Shown in pieces: positions 38,969-47,465 of a DNA stretch of 64,000 nucleotides (positions within the stretch are counted from its first letter, which is position 1; every line of letters begins with the position of its first letter). Source of the DNA: Polyangium sp. y55x31. Lineage in GTDB: Bacteria; Myxococcota_A; Polyangia; Polyangiales; Polyangiaceae. Both the position numbers and the translations under genes were made by a program. The stretch is from contig NZ_JARZHG010000001.1 of assembly GCF_029946505.1 (NCBI RefSeq), positions 682,001 to 746,000 of the forward strand. The letters are read 5' to 3'. The notes under the pieces are model-generated. The model did no database searches. It had not been told where the DNA came from and worked only from the letters and a program-made list of their open reading frames with translations.

Positions 38969-40798
38969 ATGGCGCCCGTGACCGGAGCGCCCGAGCGCGT
39001 GGAGGAGACGAAGAGCGCCGCCGAGCGCCGGCAGCTCGGCGTCCATTACACGAACGAGGCGTTCATCCTCCGCACGATCCGGCCGCTTTTCCTCGACGCG
39101 CTGGAAACATCGCTCGCCGCGGCCACGACGCCCGCCTCCCTCCGCGCGTTCGTCGAACGGCTCGTCGGGCTGCGCTTCCTCGATCCTTCGTGCGGCGCGG
39201 GGAATTTTCTCGTGGTGGCTTACCGGGAAATACGCAGGCTCGAGATCGAGGCCCTGGTTCGCCTGCGCGCGCGGGGCACGGTCCTGCCGCGCCGGGTGCG
39301 CCTCGACCAGTTTTGCGGGATCGAGATCGACGAGCGTGCCGCGAATGCCGCGAAGATCGCGCTCGAACGGGAGGCCGAGGCCGGCGAGCTCGAATTCGTG
39401 GGGCCGAGCGGCGTCGCGCCCCGCATCACCGTCGGCAATGCGCTGCGGATCGACTGGAACCTGGTTTTGCCGGCCGAACGCGCGTCGTTCGTGTTCGGAA
39501 ACCCGCCGTTCGTGGGCATGGCCTGGATGAGCCCCGAGCAGCAGGAGGATCGCCGCCTCGCGTTCGAAAAACTCGACACACGCGGGATCCACGCCGGCAG
39601 GCTCGATTATGCCGCAGCCTTCATCGCCCGCGCGATGACGTACGGCGCGAGCCATGCCGTCCGGTTCGCGTTCGTCACCACGAACTCGCTCACGCAGGGT
39701 GAACAGGCGCGAAGCCTCGGCCCACTGCTCCGCCGGTACGGGTATCGGATCGATTTCGCGCACCGGACGTTCCACTGGGCGAGCGATACAAAAGGGAAAG
39801 CGAATGTCCACGTGGTCGTGATCGGGTTTTCCCGCGAAAAACCGGGGCCCCGCCGGATCTTCGATTACCCCGATCCGCGGGGCGAGCCCGTGGAGAGGAC
39901 GGCGGAGAACATCAACGTGTATCTCGCCGACGGGCCGGACGTCGTGCCGCGGAAACGAAAAACCCCGCTCGGATCCGGCTATCCCGCGGGCACGAAAGGC
40001 AGCCAGCCGACCGACGGCGGGCACCTCGTCGTCGAGCCCGCGGATCACGCCGCCGTCATGGCCGATCCCGTGGCCCGCCGGTACGTGCGCCGGTATCTAC
40101 AGGCGTCCGAGTTTCTCTGGGACGAGCCGCGCCATTGCCTCTGGCTCGAAGGCGCGCGCCCCGAGGAGATTGCGGCATCACCCGTGCTGCAAAAGCGTAT
40201 CGAGGCCGTGCGTCGCGTGCGCCTCGCGTCGCGCACGCCGTCGGTACGGGAGCTCGCGGACAAACCGTGGCTCTTCACGCAGATCCGTCAGCCAGCCGTC
40301 CGCTACCTCGCGCTCCCCGAGGTCTCGTCCGAGAACCGGCGCGTGATCCCCGCGGCGTTCCTCGATCCGGACGTCATCGCCGGCAACAAATTGATCACGT
40401 TCCCCGGCGCGGACGAATGGCTCTTCGGGATGCTGCAATCGAGCATGTTCATGGCCTGGGTGCGCGCCGTGGCCGGGCGCATGAAGAGCGACATCAGCAT
40501 CGCGCCGCACCTGACGTATTGCACGTTCCCCTTCCCCACGCCGGACGCCGAAGGACGCCGCCGCGTGGAGGAGGCGGCCCGCGCCGTGCTCGACACGAGA
40601 AAGGCGTTCCCGGGCAAGAGCCTCGGCGAGCTTTACGATCCGCGGGGGATGCCCGAGGCGCTCACGCGGGCGCACGATGAGCTCGACAGGGCCGTGGAGG
40701 GGCTTTTCGGAGGGGGAAAACCGTTCCGCGCGGAAGCGGACCGGCTGCGGGCGCTTTTCGAGGGGTATGCCGCGCTCAGCCTTGCGGCCCGCGCTTGA
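38969..40798 (+). CDS. MmeI-like N6-adenine DNA methyltransferase, without nuclease domain
   Basis: 609 residues. The methyltransferase core shows GVHYT, motif I FLDPSCGAGNFL (about residues 70-81) and motif IV VFGNPPFVGM (about residues 173-182), typical of N6-adenine enzymes. The remainder matches the target-recognition and C-terminal parts of MmeI-type class IIG enzymes (SSMFMAWVRAVAGRMKSDISIAP...TYCTFPFP). Full MmeI proteins are about 900 residues with an N-terminal nuclease; that part is absent and no restriction gene is adjacent, so this is an orphan methylase. The ATG at 38969 is the only good start. Confidence 0.85.
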   Translation: MAPVTGAPERVEETKSAAERRQLGVHYTNEAFILRTIRPLFLDALETSLAAATTPASLRAFVERLVGLRFLDPSCGAGNFLVVAYREIRRLEIEALVRLRARGTVLPRRVRLDQFCGIEIDERAANAAKIALEREAEAGELEFVGPSGVAPRITVGNALRIDWNLVLPAERASFVFGNPPFVGMAWMSPEQQEDRRLAFEKLDTRGIHAGRLDYAAAFIARAMTYGASHAVRFAFVTTNSLTQGEQARSLGPLLRRYGYRIDFAHRTFHWASDTKGKANVHVVVIGFSREKPGPRRIFDYPDPRGEPVERTAENINVYLADGPDVVPRKRKTPLGSGYPAGTKGSQPTDGGHLVVEPADHAAVMADPVARRYVRRYLQASEFLWDEPRHCLWLEGARPEEIAASPVLQKRIEAVRRVRLASRTPSVRELADKPWLFTQIRQPAVRYLALPEVSSENRRVIPAAFLDPDVIAGNKLITFPGADEWLFGMLQSSMFMAWVRAVAGRMKSDISIAPHLTYCTFPFPTPDAEGRRRVEEAARAVLDTRKAFPGKSLGELYDPRGMPEALTRAHDELDRAVEGLFGGGKPFRAEADRLRALFEGYAALSLAARA

Positions 40799-41171
40799 CC
40801 CCGGCGGCATCGAGCGCGCAGAGCTCGTCCCCGCCGAAGACATTCGAACGCGTGAGGAACCGCATTCCTTCGGGGGACTCGATCGAGAAGCCGGCGCCGC
40901 GGCCCGGGACCGCGTCGATCACGAGCTGCGTGTGTTTCCACAACTCGAACTGCGCGCCGCCGATGTACACGGGGCAACCCTCGATCTCGCCGAGCAAGAC
41001 GTCCCGCTCGCCCACCTTGAACTCGCCGCGCGGGTAACACATCGGGGCGCTGCCGTCGCAGCAGCCCCCCGATTGGTGGAACATGAGCGGGCCGTGGCGC
41101 AAAACGAGCCGACGGATGAGGGCAATCGCCGCCTCCGTGGCCGTGACGCGCGGCGGGACCGTGGGTTCCAT
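40776..41171 (-). CDS. DUF779 protein, aldehyde-dehydrogenase companion
   Basis: 131 residues. It shows the DUF779 layout: a Cys pair in HQSGGCCDGSAPMCYP, GEIEGCPVYIGGAQFELWKHTQL and GFSIESPEGMRFLTRS. Genes of this family regularly follow NAD-dependent acetaldehyde dehydrogenases, and their role is unknown; the Cys cluster suggests metal or redox chemistry. The ATG overlaps the dehydrogenase stop (TGATG at 41171-41173), so translation is coupled. Its 3' end overlaps the convergent methyltransferase gene by 23 bases. Confidence 0.87.
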   Translation of the reverse strand: MEPTVPPRVTATEAAIALIRRLVLRHGPLMFHQSGGCCDGSAPMCYPRGEFKVGERDVLLGEIEGCPVYIGGAQFELWKHTQLVIDAVPGRGAGFSIESPEGMRFLTRSNVFGGDELCALDAAGVKRGPQG

Positions 41172-42691
41172 CAGAAGAACCCCAGCGCCTTCGGGCTGTA
41201 GCTGACGAGCAGGTTCTTCGTCTGCTGGTAATGCGAGAGCATCATCTTGTGCGTCTCGCGCCCGATGCCCGACTGCTTGTACCCGCCGAACGCCGCGTGC
41301 GCCGGATAGAGGTGGTAGCAGTTCGTCCACACGCGGCCCGCCTGGATCGCGCGGCCCATGCGATACGCCGTGTTGATGTCGCGCGTCCACACGCCGGCGC
41401 CGAGGCCATACAGCGTGTCGTTCGCGATCGCGAGCGCCTCGGCCTCGTCCTTGAACGACGAGACGCTCACGACCGGCCCGAAGATCTCCTCCTGGAAGAT
41501 ACGCATCCGGTTCGTGCCCTCGAAGATCGTCGGCGAGACGTAATACCCATTGTCGAGATCACCGCCGAGGCGCACGCGCTCGCCGCCGAGGAGGAGCTTC
41601 GCGCCCTCCTTCTTGCCGACGTCGATGTAGGAGAGGATCTTTTCGAGCTGATCACTCGACGCCTGCGCGCCGATCATCGTCGTCGGATCGAGCGGATTGC
41701 CCTGCTTGACCTTCTTCGTGCGCTCGACGGCCCGCTCGATGAACTGACGGTAGATCTTCTCGCTCACGAGCGCGCGCGACGGGCAGGTGCAGACCTCGCC
41801 CTGGTTCAGGGCGAACATGGTGAACCCTTCGAGGACCTTGTCGGCGAAATCGTCGTTCTGCGCGAAGACGTCCTCGAAGAACACGTTCGGCGACTTGCCG
41901 CCGAGCTCCAGCGTGACGGGAATCAGGTTCTCCGAGGCATATTGCATGATGAGCCGGCCCGTCGTGGTCTCGCCGGTGAACGCGATCTTCGCGATGCGCG
42001 GGCTCGACGCGAGGGGCTTGCCGGCCTCGAAACCAAAGCCGTTCACGATGTTCACGACGCCCGGCGGCAGGAGGTCGCCGACGAGCTCGGCCCAGAGCAG
42101 GATCGTGGCCGGCGTCTGCTCGGCGGGCTTGAGGACGACGCAGTTGCCGGCGGCGAGCGCGGGCGCGAGCTTCCACGCGGCCATGAGCAGCGGGAAGTTC
42201 CAGGGGATGATCTGGCCGACGACGCCGAGCGGCTCGGGGAAATGGTACGCGACGGTGGAATCGTCGATCTGGGCGATCGTGCCCTCGGAGCCACGAATAC
42301 AGCCCGCGAAATAACGGAAATGGTCGATGGCGAGCGGCAGGTCGGCCGCGAGCGTCTCGCGCACGGGCTTGCCGTTGTCCCACGTCTCGGCGACCGCGAG
42401 CTTCTCGATGTTCTGCTCCATGCGGTCGGCGATCTTGTTCAGGATGTTCGCGCGCTCGGTCGGCGAGGTGCGACCCCAGGCGGCGCGCGCGGCGTGCGCG
42501 GCGTCGAGCGCCTTGTCGATGTCCTCCGCGGAGGAGCGCGGGATCTCGCAGAAGGGACGGCCGGTCACGGGGGAGATGTCCTCGAAATGCTCCCCCTTCA
42601 CCGGGGCGACCCACTCGCCGCCGATGTAATTCCCATAGCGGGACTTGAACGAGACCTTGGAGCCTTCTTGGTTGGGCGGCACGTAGACCAT
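41171..42691 (-). CDS. NAD-dependent aldehyde dehydrogenase (ExaC/AldB type)
   Basis: 506 residues, the usual length. The NAD-binding and catalytic features are present: [28 protein letters not shown], the catalytic Glu in LELGGKSPN and the nucleophile Cys in GEVCTCPSR. It would oxidise acetaldehyde or similar aldehydes to acids in the cytoplasm. GAGGAAG lies six bases before ATG 42691. It is the first gene of an operon with DUF779, with a recognisable promoter at 42761-42789. The symbol exaC or aldB is plausible but not assigned. Confidence 0.93.
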   Translation of the reverse strand: MVYVPPNQEGSKVSFKSRYGNYIGGEWVAPVKGEHFEDISPVTGRPFCEIPRSSAEDIDKALDAAHAARAAWGRTSPTERANILNKIADRMEQNIEKLAVAETWDNGKPVRETLAADLPLAIDHFRYFAGCIRGSEGTIAQIDDSTVAYHFPEPLGVVGQIIPWNFPLLMAAWKLAPALAAGNCVVLKPAEQTPATILLWAELVGDLLPPGVVNIVNGFGFEAGKPLASSPRIAKIAFTGETTTGRLIMQYASENLIPVTLELGGKSPNVFFEDVFAQNDDFADKVLEGFTMFALNQGEVCTCPSRALVSEKIYRQFIERAVERTKKVKQGNPLDPTTMIGAQASSDQLEKILSYIDVGKKEGAKLLLGGERVRLGGDLDNGYYVSPTIFEGTNRMRIFQEEIFGPVVSVSSFKDEAEALAIANDTLYGLGAGVWTRDINTAYRMGRAIQAGRVWTNCYHLYPAHAAFGGYKQSGIGRETHKMMLSHYQQTKNLLVSYSPKALGFF

Positions 42692-42760
42692 TGCGACTTC
42701 CTCCGCGAATGTCTCGCCCCCCGACGTGCCCCCCGCGGGCCGCCTCGGAGGCGAGCGAGG

Positions 42761-42789
42761 AGCAAACTCCCCGAGGTGGCCGGTGTCAA
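42761..42789 (-). promoter_or_regulatory. Sigma70-like promoter of the aldehyde dehydrogenase operon
   Basis: On the minus strand a perfect -35 TTGACA is followed after exactly 17 bases by TTTGCT as a weak -10. The predicted start of transcription leaves a leader of about 60 bases that contains a short CGCCTC/GAGGCG palindrome (42741-42753). The divergent membrane-protein gene begins at 42849. Confidence 0.5.
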
Positions 42790-42848
42790 GGGGGTTCACG
42801 GCGCGTGGAGGCCGCGGCACAGCCCGCATGTGTGGTAGAGTCGCCGCC

Positions 42849-43979
42849 ATGTCGGATCTCATGTCGGACAACCACCTCGGCCCCCTGCTTTCGTCGCTCC
42901 TCGTGGACGGGGTGGGCACGCTGGGCTTCCTCGCGCTTTTCGGCGCCGCGCTGCTCGCGCGGGCGCGCAAGCGCGCAGAGGCGCGAGCGGCCGAGGCCTC
43001 GTTCGACGGCGAGAAGCAGCTCGTCGAAGGCGAAGCCGTCCTCTTCGGCAAGGTCGAGCGAGCCGAGGGGGCGGAGACGACGGTCCGCGTCGAGGTGGAT
43101 CAAGACGGCGAGGAATCCGAGAGCTCCGGCGTTTGGTCGCACAAGTGGACCGAAAAGAAGCGTCGCGTCATGGTCGCGCCATTCTATCTGCGCCTCGCGT
43201 CCGGCGAGCGCGTGCGGGTGGAGCCGCGGGACGACGTCTTCCTCGTGGACGAGATGGACGGGCTCATCCGCGTCAACCTGAAGACCCGCATCCGATACGC
43301 CGAGCTCACGCCCGGCGAGCGTGTGTATGCCTCGGGCGTTCTTTCGCGCGCGCCGGATCCGGAGGCGCAGCCAGGAGCGGGATATCGATCGGGGCGCGAG
43401 GGGTTCGTCCTCCGGCCTCCGCGCAGCGGGCGCATGCTGCTCTCGTCGCAGCCGCTCGGCGAGCGTTTCCTCGAGCGCGCCCGGTTCCACGAGCGCTGGG
43501 CGATGTGGATCGTGCTCGCCTCGCTCTCGTTCCACATCATATTCCTCGGTTATCACGTGCGGCGCTGGGCAGGCACGGACACGACGGCCACGATCCGCAA
43601 GCTCGACCATTACGTCACGGAGAACGACGACACCGTGACGCACCATTATCGCGTATGGCTCTCGCCGCGGGACGGGGTCACGGTCGACGACGAGGTGGAC
43701 GAGACAGACTTCGCCTGGATGCACGAGGGACAGATCGTGCCGGTGCGGCTCGTCGAGGGGTCATTGGCCTCGAACACGACGATCGGTGGTCACCTGACGA
43801 CCCACGGGCTCGCCTGGGCCGTGGTGCCGCTGCTCTTCGGCGTGTGGCTCGCCTACCATCTGCGGGAGCACGCGACGCGGCCCTGGTACGAGCGCGAGGT
43901 CGTGGACACGGGCAGCGGGAAGCTCGAAGAGACGCTCGAAGCCGAGAAGAAGCGGAGCCAGCCGCACCCGCAGGCCTGA
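42849..43979 (+). CDS. Membrane protein, possibly GIDE-like
   Basis: 376 residues. One transmembrane helix is near the N-terminus ([19 protein letters not shown]), a second around residue 222 ([17 protein letters not shown]) and a third near 325 ([18 protein letters not shown]). The region between the first two resembles the GIDE domain fold ([11 protein letters not shown] ... [17 protein letters not shown] ... [12 protein letters not shown]). The segment between helices two and three is an extracytoplasmic beta domain ([23 protein letters not shown]). Function unknown. It is divergent from the aldehyde dehydrogenase operon. Confidence 0.72.
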   Translation: MSDLMSDNHLGPLLSSLLVDGVGTLGFLALFGAALLARARKRAEARAAEASFDGEKQLVEGEAVLFGKVERAEGAETTVRVEVDQDGEESESSGVWSHKWTEKKRRVMVAPFYLRLASGERVRVEPRDDVFLVDEMDGLIRVNLKTRIRYAELTPGERVYASGVLSRAPDPEAQPGAGYRSGREGFVLRPPRSGRMLLSSQPLGERFLERARFHERWAMWIVLASLSFHIIFLGYHVRRWAGTDTTATIRKLDHYVTENDDTVTHHYRVWLSPRDGVTVDDEVDETDFAWMHEGQIVPVRLVEGSLASNTTIGGHLTTHGLAWAVVPLLFGVWLAYHLREHATRPWYEREVVDTGSGKLEETLEAEKKRSQPHPQA

Positions 43980-44110
43980 GGCATCTCATCGAAGCACTTC
44001 GATAAGCAGGGGAGTTCGCTCTGGATTTCGTCGCGCGAACGGATTAGGGTCGCCAAAAGCCGTGAGGGGGAGGACTCTCCACGCGGCGCACAACCAGAGG
44101 GGTATACGAC

Positions 44111-44377
44111 ATGGCAAAGCACAGTTTCTCGGTCAATTTCCCCGGCGCCGCAGTCGACATCATCGCGAAGGCGAAAGGCGCGATCGAGAAGGCCGGCGGC
44201 AAGTTCGGCGGCGACGAGAAGAAGGGTGACTTCTCGGTCCCGACGCCGGCCGGCAAGGTGACGGGCGTCTACACGATCACGGGCCAGGCGTTCGCCGTGG
44301 ACATCACGGACAAGCCCATGTTGGTGCCCGGCAAGATGATCGAAGACCAGGTCCGCAAGTTCCTCGAGAAGACCTGA
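44111..44377 (+). CDS. Small basic protein, polyhydroxyalkanoate/DUF-type, unknown
   Basis: 88 residues, Lys-rich, beginning MAKHSFSVNF with GAGGGG before the ATG. It reads as two helices (VDIIAKAKGAIEKAGGKF and KMIEDQVRKFLEKT) around strands (GKVTGVYTITGQAFAVDITDKP). No family is recognised with confidence. A hairpin (CCGGGG/CCCCGG, 44388-44404) follows the stop by ten bases. Confidence 0.68.
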   Translation: MAKHSFSVNFPGAAVDIIAKAKGAIEKAGGKFGGDEKKGDFSVPTPAGKVTGVYTITGQAFAVDITDKPMLVPGKMIEDQVRKFLEKT

Positions 44378-44735
44378 GAGCGTAGCGCCGGGGTTTCACC
44401 CCGGACCCGTCTGTTCAACGATGGGGCTCTCCGCCCCTGGACCCGGACCAGCGCAAGCGCTGGACTCGGGGTCGATGAACTGCGCGATGCGCAGTTCATC
44501 GAACAGCCGGTGGCAAGACCGGCGACGATCCTGCCAGCCAAGACCGCCGCGTCGACGGTTCAACCGACAACGTGCCGCTGCGTGCGACGACCTTCACGGT
44601 CTTGCCACTGGCCTGTGGGAAGAACTGCGCGTTGCGCAGTTCTTCCCCCTGAGGTCCAGGGCTTGCCCTGGTTCGGGTCGAGGGGCGAACAGCCCCCGCG
44701 GGGCCCGGGGCAGCGCCCCGGCGAAGCGCCCCAGC
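44378..44735. repeat. Hairpin-rich intergenic zone, 358 bp
   Basis: Lies between convergent genes and holds at least five perfect inverted repeats: 44388-44404 (CCGGGG stem), 44448-44463 (CCAGCGC), 44472-44502 (14-bp stem around GAACTGCGC with a GAT loop), 44617-44647 (14-bp stem with the same GAACTGCGC core and a GTT loop) and 44656-44671 (CCAGGGC). The two 14-bp hairpins are related to each other. It may terminate transcription from both sides. There is no gene. Confidence 0.75.
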
Positions 44736-45077
44736 CTAGCGAACTCCGCTGCGCTTCACGCGCCGTGCTGTGCGCAGGCGGGCGACGGGGAAACGTCCGA
44801 CCACGTTGCGGAGCCTTTGCGCTGTGGTCTCGTCGATTCCTTTTTCGGCGCGCACCACCACCCGTCCGCCCTCGAGCCGGAGCACGATCGTCCCTGTCGC
44901 GCGGGATCGACCGAGGACGTCTTCGATGTCGGCGGCGAGCTCTGCGGGCGCCCGGCCTGAGAGCCGTGCGACCTTCCCGCCTTCTGCTTCGACGACGAGC
45001 AGCCGGCGCGTCCGCTCCACCGAGACGATCACGACCACGACGAATGCGACGAGCCCGAGGGCGACGAGCCAACCCAC
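44736..45077 (-). CDS. DUF3634-like small membrane-anchored protein
   Basis: 113 residues from GTG 45077 (TTG 45092 is also possible). One N-terminal membrane helix (VALGLVAFVVVVIVSVE) is followed by a compact domain with the family pattern: a Gly-x-V/A-R strand (GGKVARLSGRAPAELAADIEDVL), RATGTIVLRLEGGRVVVRA and TAQRLRNVVGRFPVARLR at the end. Function unknown. It starts inside the 3' end of the kinase gene, overlapping it by 49 bases in another frame, so it is probably expressed from the same message. Confidence 0.7.
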   Translation of the reverse strand: MGWLVALGLVAFVVVVIVSVERTRRLLVVEAEGGKVARLSGRAPAELAADIEDVLGRSRATGTIVLRLEGGRVVVRAEKGIDETTAQRLRNVVGRFPVARLRTARRVKRSGVR

Positions 45078-46609
45078 GCCGCAGCATAGCAAGCTTCGAC
45101 GTGCGTCGCCGCCCCCGATGCGGAGGGCGCTTTGGCCCGCCGCTGCTTTGCGCGGAGCAGGGCAAACCCCACGGCGGCCCCCACGAGGAGCACCACGAGG
45201 ACCACGTAGATCCACGTCCGGGAAGGACTTGCGGCCGACGCTTTCTTCCGATCGGCCGGTTTCCCCGGCTCTTCCTTCACGTTGGGGATCGTGGCCTCCT
45301 CGGGCTCGGGACCCGTGGCGGCCTTCTCTGCCTTCTTTTTCTGCGCTGCCGCGGCTGCTGCCGACGCATTCAGCTCGGCTGTCGCCTTGGCGATGTCCCC
45401 TGCGAGCCCGGATTGATCTCCGAAATCGGCCGAGTCGAAGATCGACGCCAAACGCTGCCCGCGTGATTCGGGCCCGACGAGCCCGCTCACGCTGCGCTTC
45501 AGCGTCATGGAAGGCGGCGCGTCGACGATCGTCGGCTCGCTGTCCGGTGAGACGAGCTTCGGGCTCCGTGCCGTCGTCGAAGGGAGGCGTCGCGCGAGCG
45601 CGAGCTGCGGTATCCGCGAGAGGACGGCCGTGGGCTCGTCGTCGTGGCCGGTCTGCGTCGTCTCCTCGTCGTCTTGCGACGGCGCGCGGGCCGCCTCGTG
45701 GGGCGCCGTCGAGGCGAGGCTGCCGGAGAGCTCGTGGTAGACCGCGCGCACGGCGGCTTGCATCTCGCGCGCGGTTTGAAAGCGATCCTTCCGGTCGAAG
45801 GCCAGCGCGCGGGCGAGCAGCTCGACGAGGATACGAGGCGCGCCGGGCGAGATCGTCGCGAGCGAGGGTGCGGGCGTCGTCACGGCGGCGACGAGGGATT
45901 CCTGGGGCGTCAGGTTGCCGTGCACGAGCTGACCCGTGAGCAAGGTGAACAGGGTCGCGCCGACGGAGTAGAGATCCGAGCGCTCGTCGACGAGCTCCCA
46001 CTGCCCGCGGGCCTGCTCGGGCGGCATGAACGCGGGCGTGCCGATCACGATGCCGTTCACCGTGAGCGCCTTGCCGCGGGGCGCCTCGCGTAGCTTCGCC
46101 ACGCCGAAATCGAGCAGCTTGATCTGCCCGGTGCGGAGCAAGAAGACGTTCTCCGGCTTGAGATCGCGGTGCACGACGCCCTTCTCGTGGGCTGCGGCGA
46201 GCACGTCGAGGATCGGGTCGGCCATGGAGAGGACGTCTTCGAAGTCGAGACTGCCGCCGCTGCGGAGCCGGCGTGCTTCGAGCGTCTCGCCGTCGAGCAG
46301 CTCCATCACGAGAAAGACACAGCCGTCTTCGTCGACGTCGTCGTCGAGGATGGAGACCATGCCCGGGTGGGTCACGGCGTTGACGGCGTAGGCCTCGCGC
46401 AGAAAGCGGCTGCGGGCGTCGGCGATCGCGTTGAGCTCGGGGTGGATGATCTTGATGGCGACGCGTTTGCCGGTGCGGTGGGTCGCGGCGTAGACCGCGC
46501 CGAACCCGCCTGTGCCGAGCACGCTGTCGAGGCGCCACTTGTCGCGGAGCAAGCGTCCCACGCGCTGTCGCGCGATCTGGGTCGCGATGCTCGGGGGGGC
46601 GCTGTCCAT
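45029..46609 (-). CDS. Membrane-anchored Ser/Thr protein kinase
   Basis: 526 residues. The kinase domain (about residues 25-285) shows GTGGFGAVY, the Lys in VAIKII, HRDLKPEN, DFG (LLDFGVAK) and GTPAFMPPEQ. A long variable linker (290-450) with Glu/Ala/Lys-rich stretches follows, then one transmembrane helix (WIYVVLVVLLVGAAVGFALL) and a short Ser-rich end. Typical myxobacterial signalling kinase. The substrate is not apparent. The upstream divergent gene starts 346 bp away. Confidence 0.88.
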   Translation of the reverse strand: MDSAPPSIATQIARQRVGRLLRDKWRLDSVLGTGGFGAVYAATHRTGKRVAIKIIHPELNAIADARSRFLREAYAVNAVTHPGMVSILDDDVDEDGCVFLVMELLDGETLEARRLRSGGSLDFEDVLSMADPILDVLAAAHEKGVVHRDLKPENVFLLRTGQIKLLDFGVAKLREAPRGKALTVNGIVIGTPAFMPPEQARGQWELVDERSDLYSVGATLFTLLTGQLVHGNLTPQESLVAAVTTPAPSLATISPGAPRILVELLARALAFDRKDRFQTAREMQAAVRAVYHELSGSLASTAPHEAARAPSQDDEETTQTGHDDEPTAVLSRIPQLALARRLPSTTARSPKLVSPDSEPTIVDAPPSMTLKRSVSGLVGPESRGQRLASIFDSADFGDQSGLAGDIAKATAELNASAAAAAAQKKKAEKAATGPEPEEATIPNVKEEPGKPADRKKASAASPSRTWIYVVLVVLLVGAAVGFALLRAKQRRAKAPSASGAATHVEACYAAAWVGSSPSGSSHSSWS

Positions 46610-46955
46610 GTGGGCGCGGAGGGTACCAGAAGTCCAGCGTTCGGGGGAACGTCCTCCGCGGCGAACCCGGCCCCCCTCGCAGCAGCACGCGGCCCGAGCG
46701 TCCGCGAGAACCCGGCGCCGCTTGCCGACCTCTCACCCCCCTGAGCCACGATGTTCTTCGTGCCAAACATGTGGCACATGCGCCAGGTTTTTCCGCGGAA
46801 CTTCGAAATCGATCGAACCCGTTCGAAAAAAAATCGCGAAAGTACGCAACTGGGGTAAAGCTCGGGTCGATGGACGGGCACGAGCCTCGATGCCGCCGCG
46901 CTCCGCGAGTGTCGGGGTCCGTTCCAGTAAAACCCGATCCTGGTAGACGAGCACC
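46610..46955. other. Intergenic, 346 bp, divergent promoter region
   Basis: Lies between the starts of the kinase (-) and the small protein (+). It contains an island of lower GC at 46800-46860 with the palindrome TCGAACCCGTTCGA (46813-46826) followed by eight A on the plus strand. That is the most likely regulatory site. I see no supported small gene; frames crossing it on the minus strand have Arg/Ala/Gly-rich shadow composition. Confidence 0.4.
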
Positions 46956-47456
46956 ATGAAACCTCCCCGTCCCCCCCGCCGTCCCCCGTCGCAAACCCCC
47001 TCCCCCCGGGGTTCGTCCGGACGCCCGGCACCTCCCGAAGACCCCGACGCCGAGGAGATCCGCGCCCTCGTCGCGAACGTGAAGGACAAACTCGTCCAAG
47101 CGGACGACTTTGGTCACGTGATGGATGCGTTCTTCGAGCAGCTCGGCACGAATCTCCGCTTCTTGACGAAGGGCGTCCGCATCGACGAGCGACCGCTCCT
47201 CGGCGCGCTCGTGCCGCTGGCCGAGCAGATGGCGACGAGGCCGCTCCACGTCACGGAGATGAAGCTGGTCCGGCTGCACGAGCACCACATGATGCACGGA
47301 ATGCTCTACTTCGTGGGCTGGCTCGGCGTCGTCCTCCTTTTCGAGGACATCGGCATGGGCATCCTCGCGCTGAGCGAGGCGGATCTGCGCGGCCCGACGC
47401 TTTATGGACGATTCAGGTTCGCGGCGACGGAACGGCCGGCGAGGCCGCTGAACTGA
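46956..47456 (+). CDS. Unknown protein with proline-rich N-terminus
   Basis: 166 residues. The first ~45 are Pro/Arg/Ser-rich and probably disordered; then comes a helical region (EEIRALVANVKDKLVQADDFGHVMDAFFEQLG) and two hydrophobic stretches (MLYFVGWLGVVLLFEDIGMGILAL) that may be one strand-helix or a membrane segment. His-rich motif LHEHHMMHGM around residue 105. No family is recognised. It converges with the MFS gene; a 12-base palindrome (AGCGGCGCCGCT, 47456-47467) spans both stops. Confidence 0.6.
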   Translation: MKPPRPPRRPPSQTPSPRGSSGRPAPPEDPDAEEIRALVANVKDKLVQADDFGHVMDAFFEQLGTNLRFLTKGVRIDERPLLGALVPLAEQMATRPLHVTEMKLVRLHEHHMMHGMLYFVGWLGVVLLFEDIGMGILALSEADLRGPTLYGRFRFAATERPARPLN

Positions 47457-47465
47457 GCGGCGCCG

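Noticed and set aside
36968-40048. 1026-residue minus-strand frame
   Set aside because: Only the last 286 codons (from ATG 37828) form a real lipoprotein; the rest is Arg/Gly-rich shadow of the lipoprotein and methyltransferase genes.
43988-44003. ATCGAAG/CTTCGAT hairpin after the membrane-protein gene as an intrinsic terminator
   Set aside because: Only a two-base loop and no T-run follows; too weak to call.
46813-46834. Palindrome followed by eight A as a terminator
   Set aside because: The A-run is on the plus strand after the hairpin; on the minus strand the T-run comes before it. No gene ends here, so it is more likely a promoter-region site.
44736-47297. 853-residue minus-strand frame
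   Set aside because: It is a shadow of the kinase gene except for its last 113 codons, which match the DUF3634 pattern.
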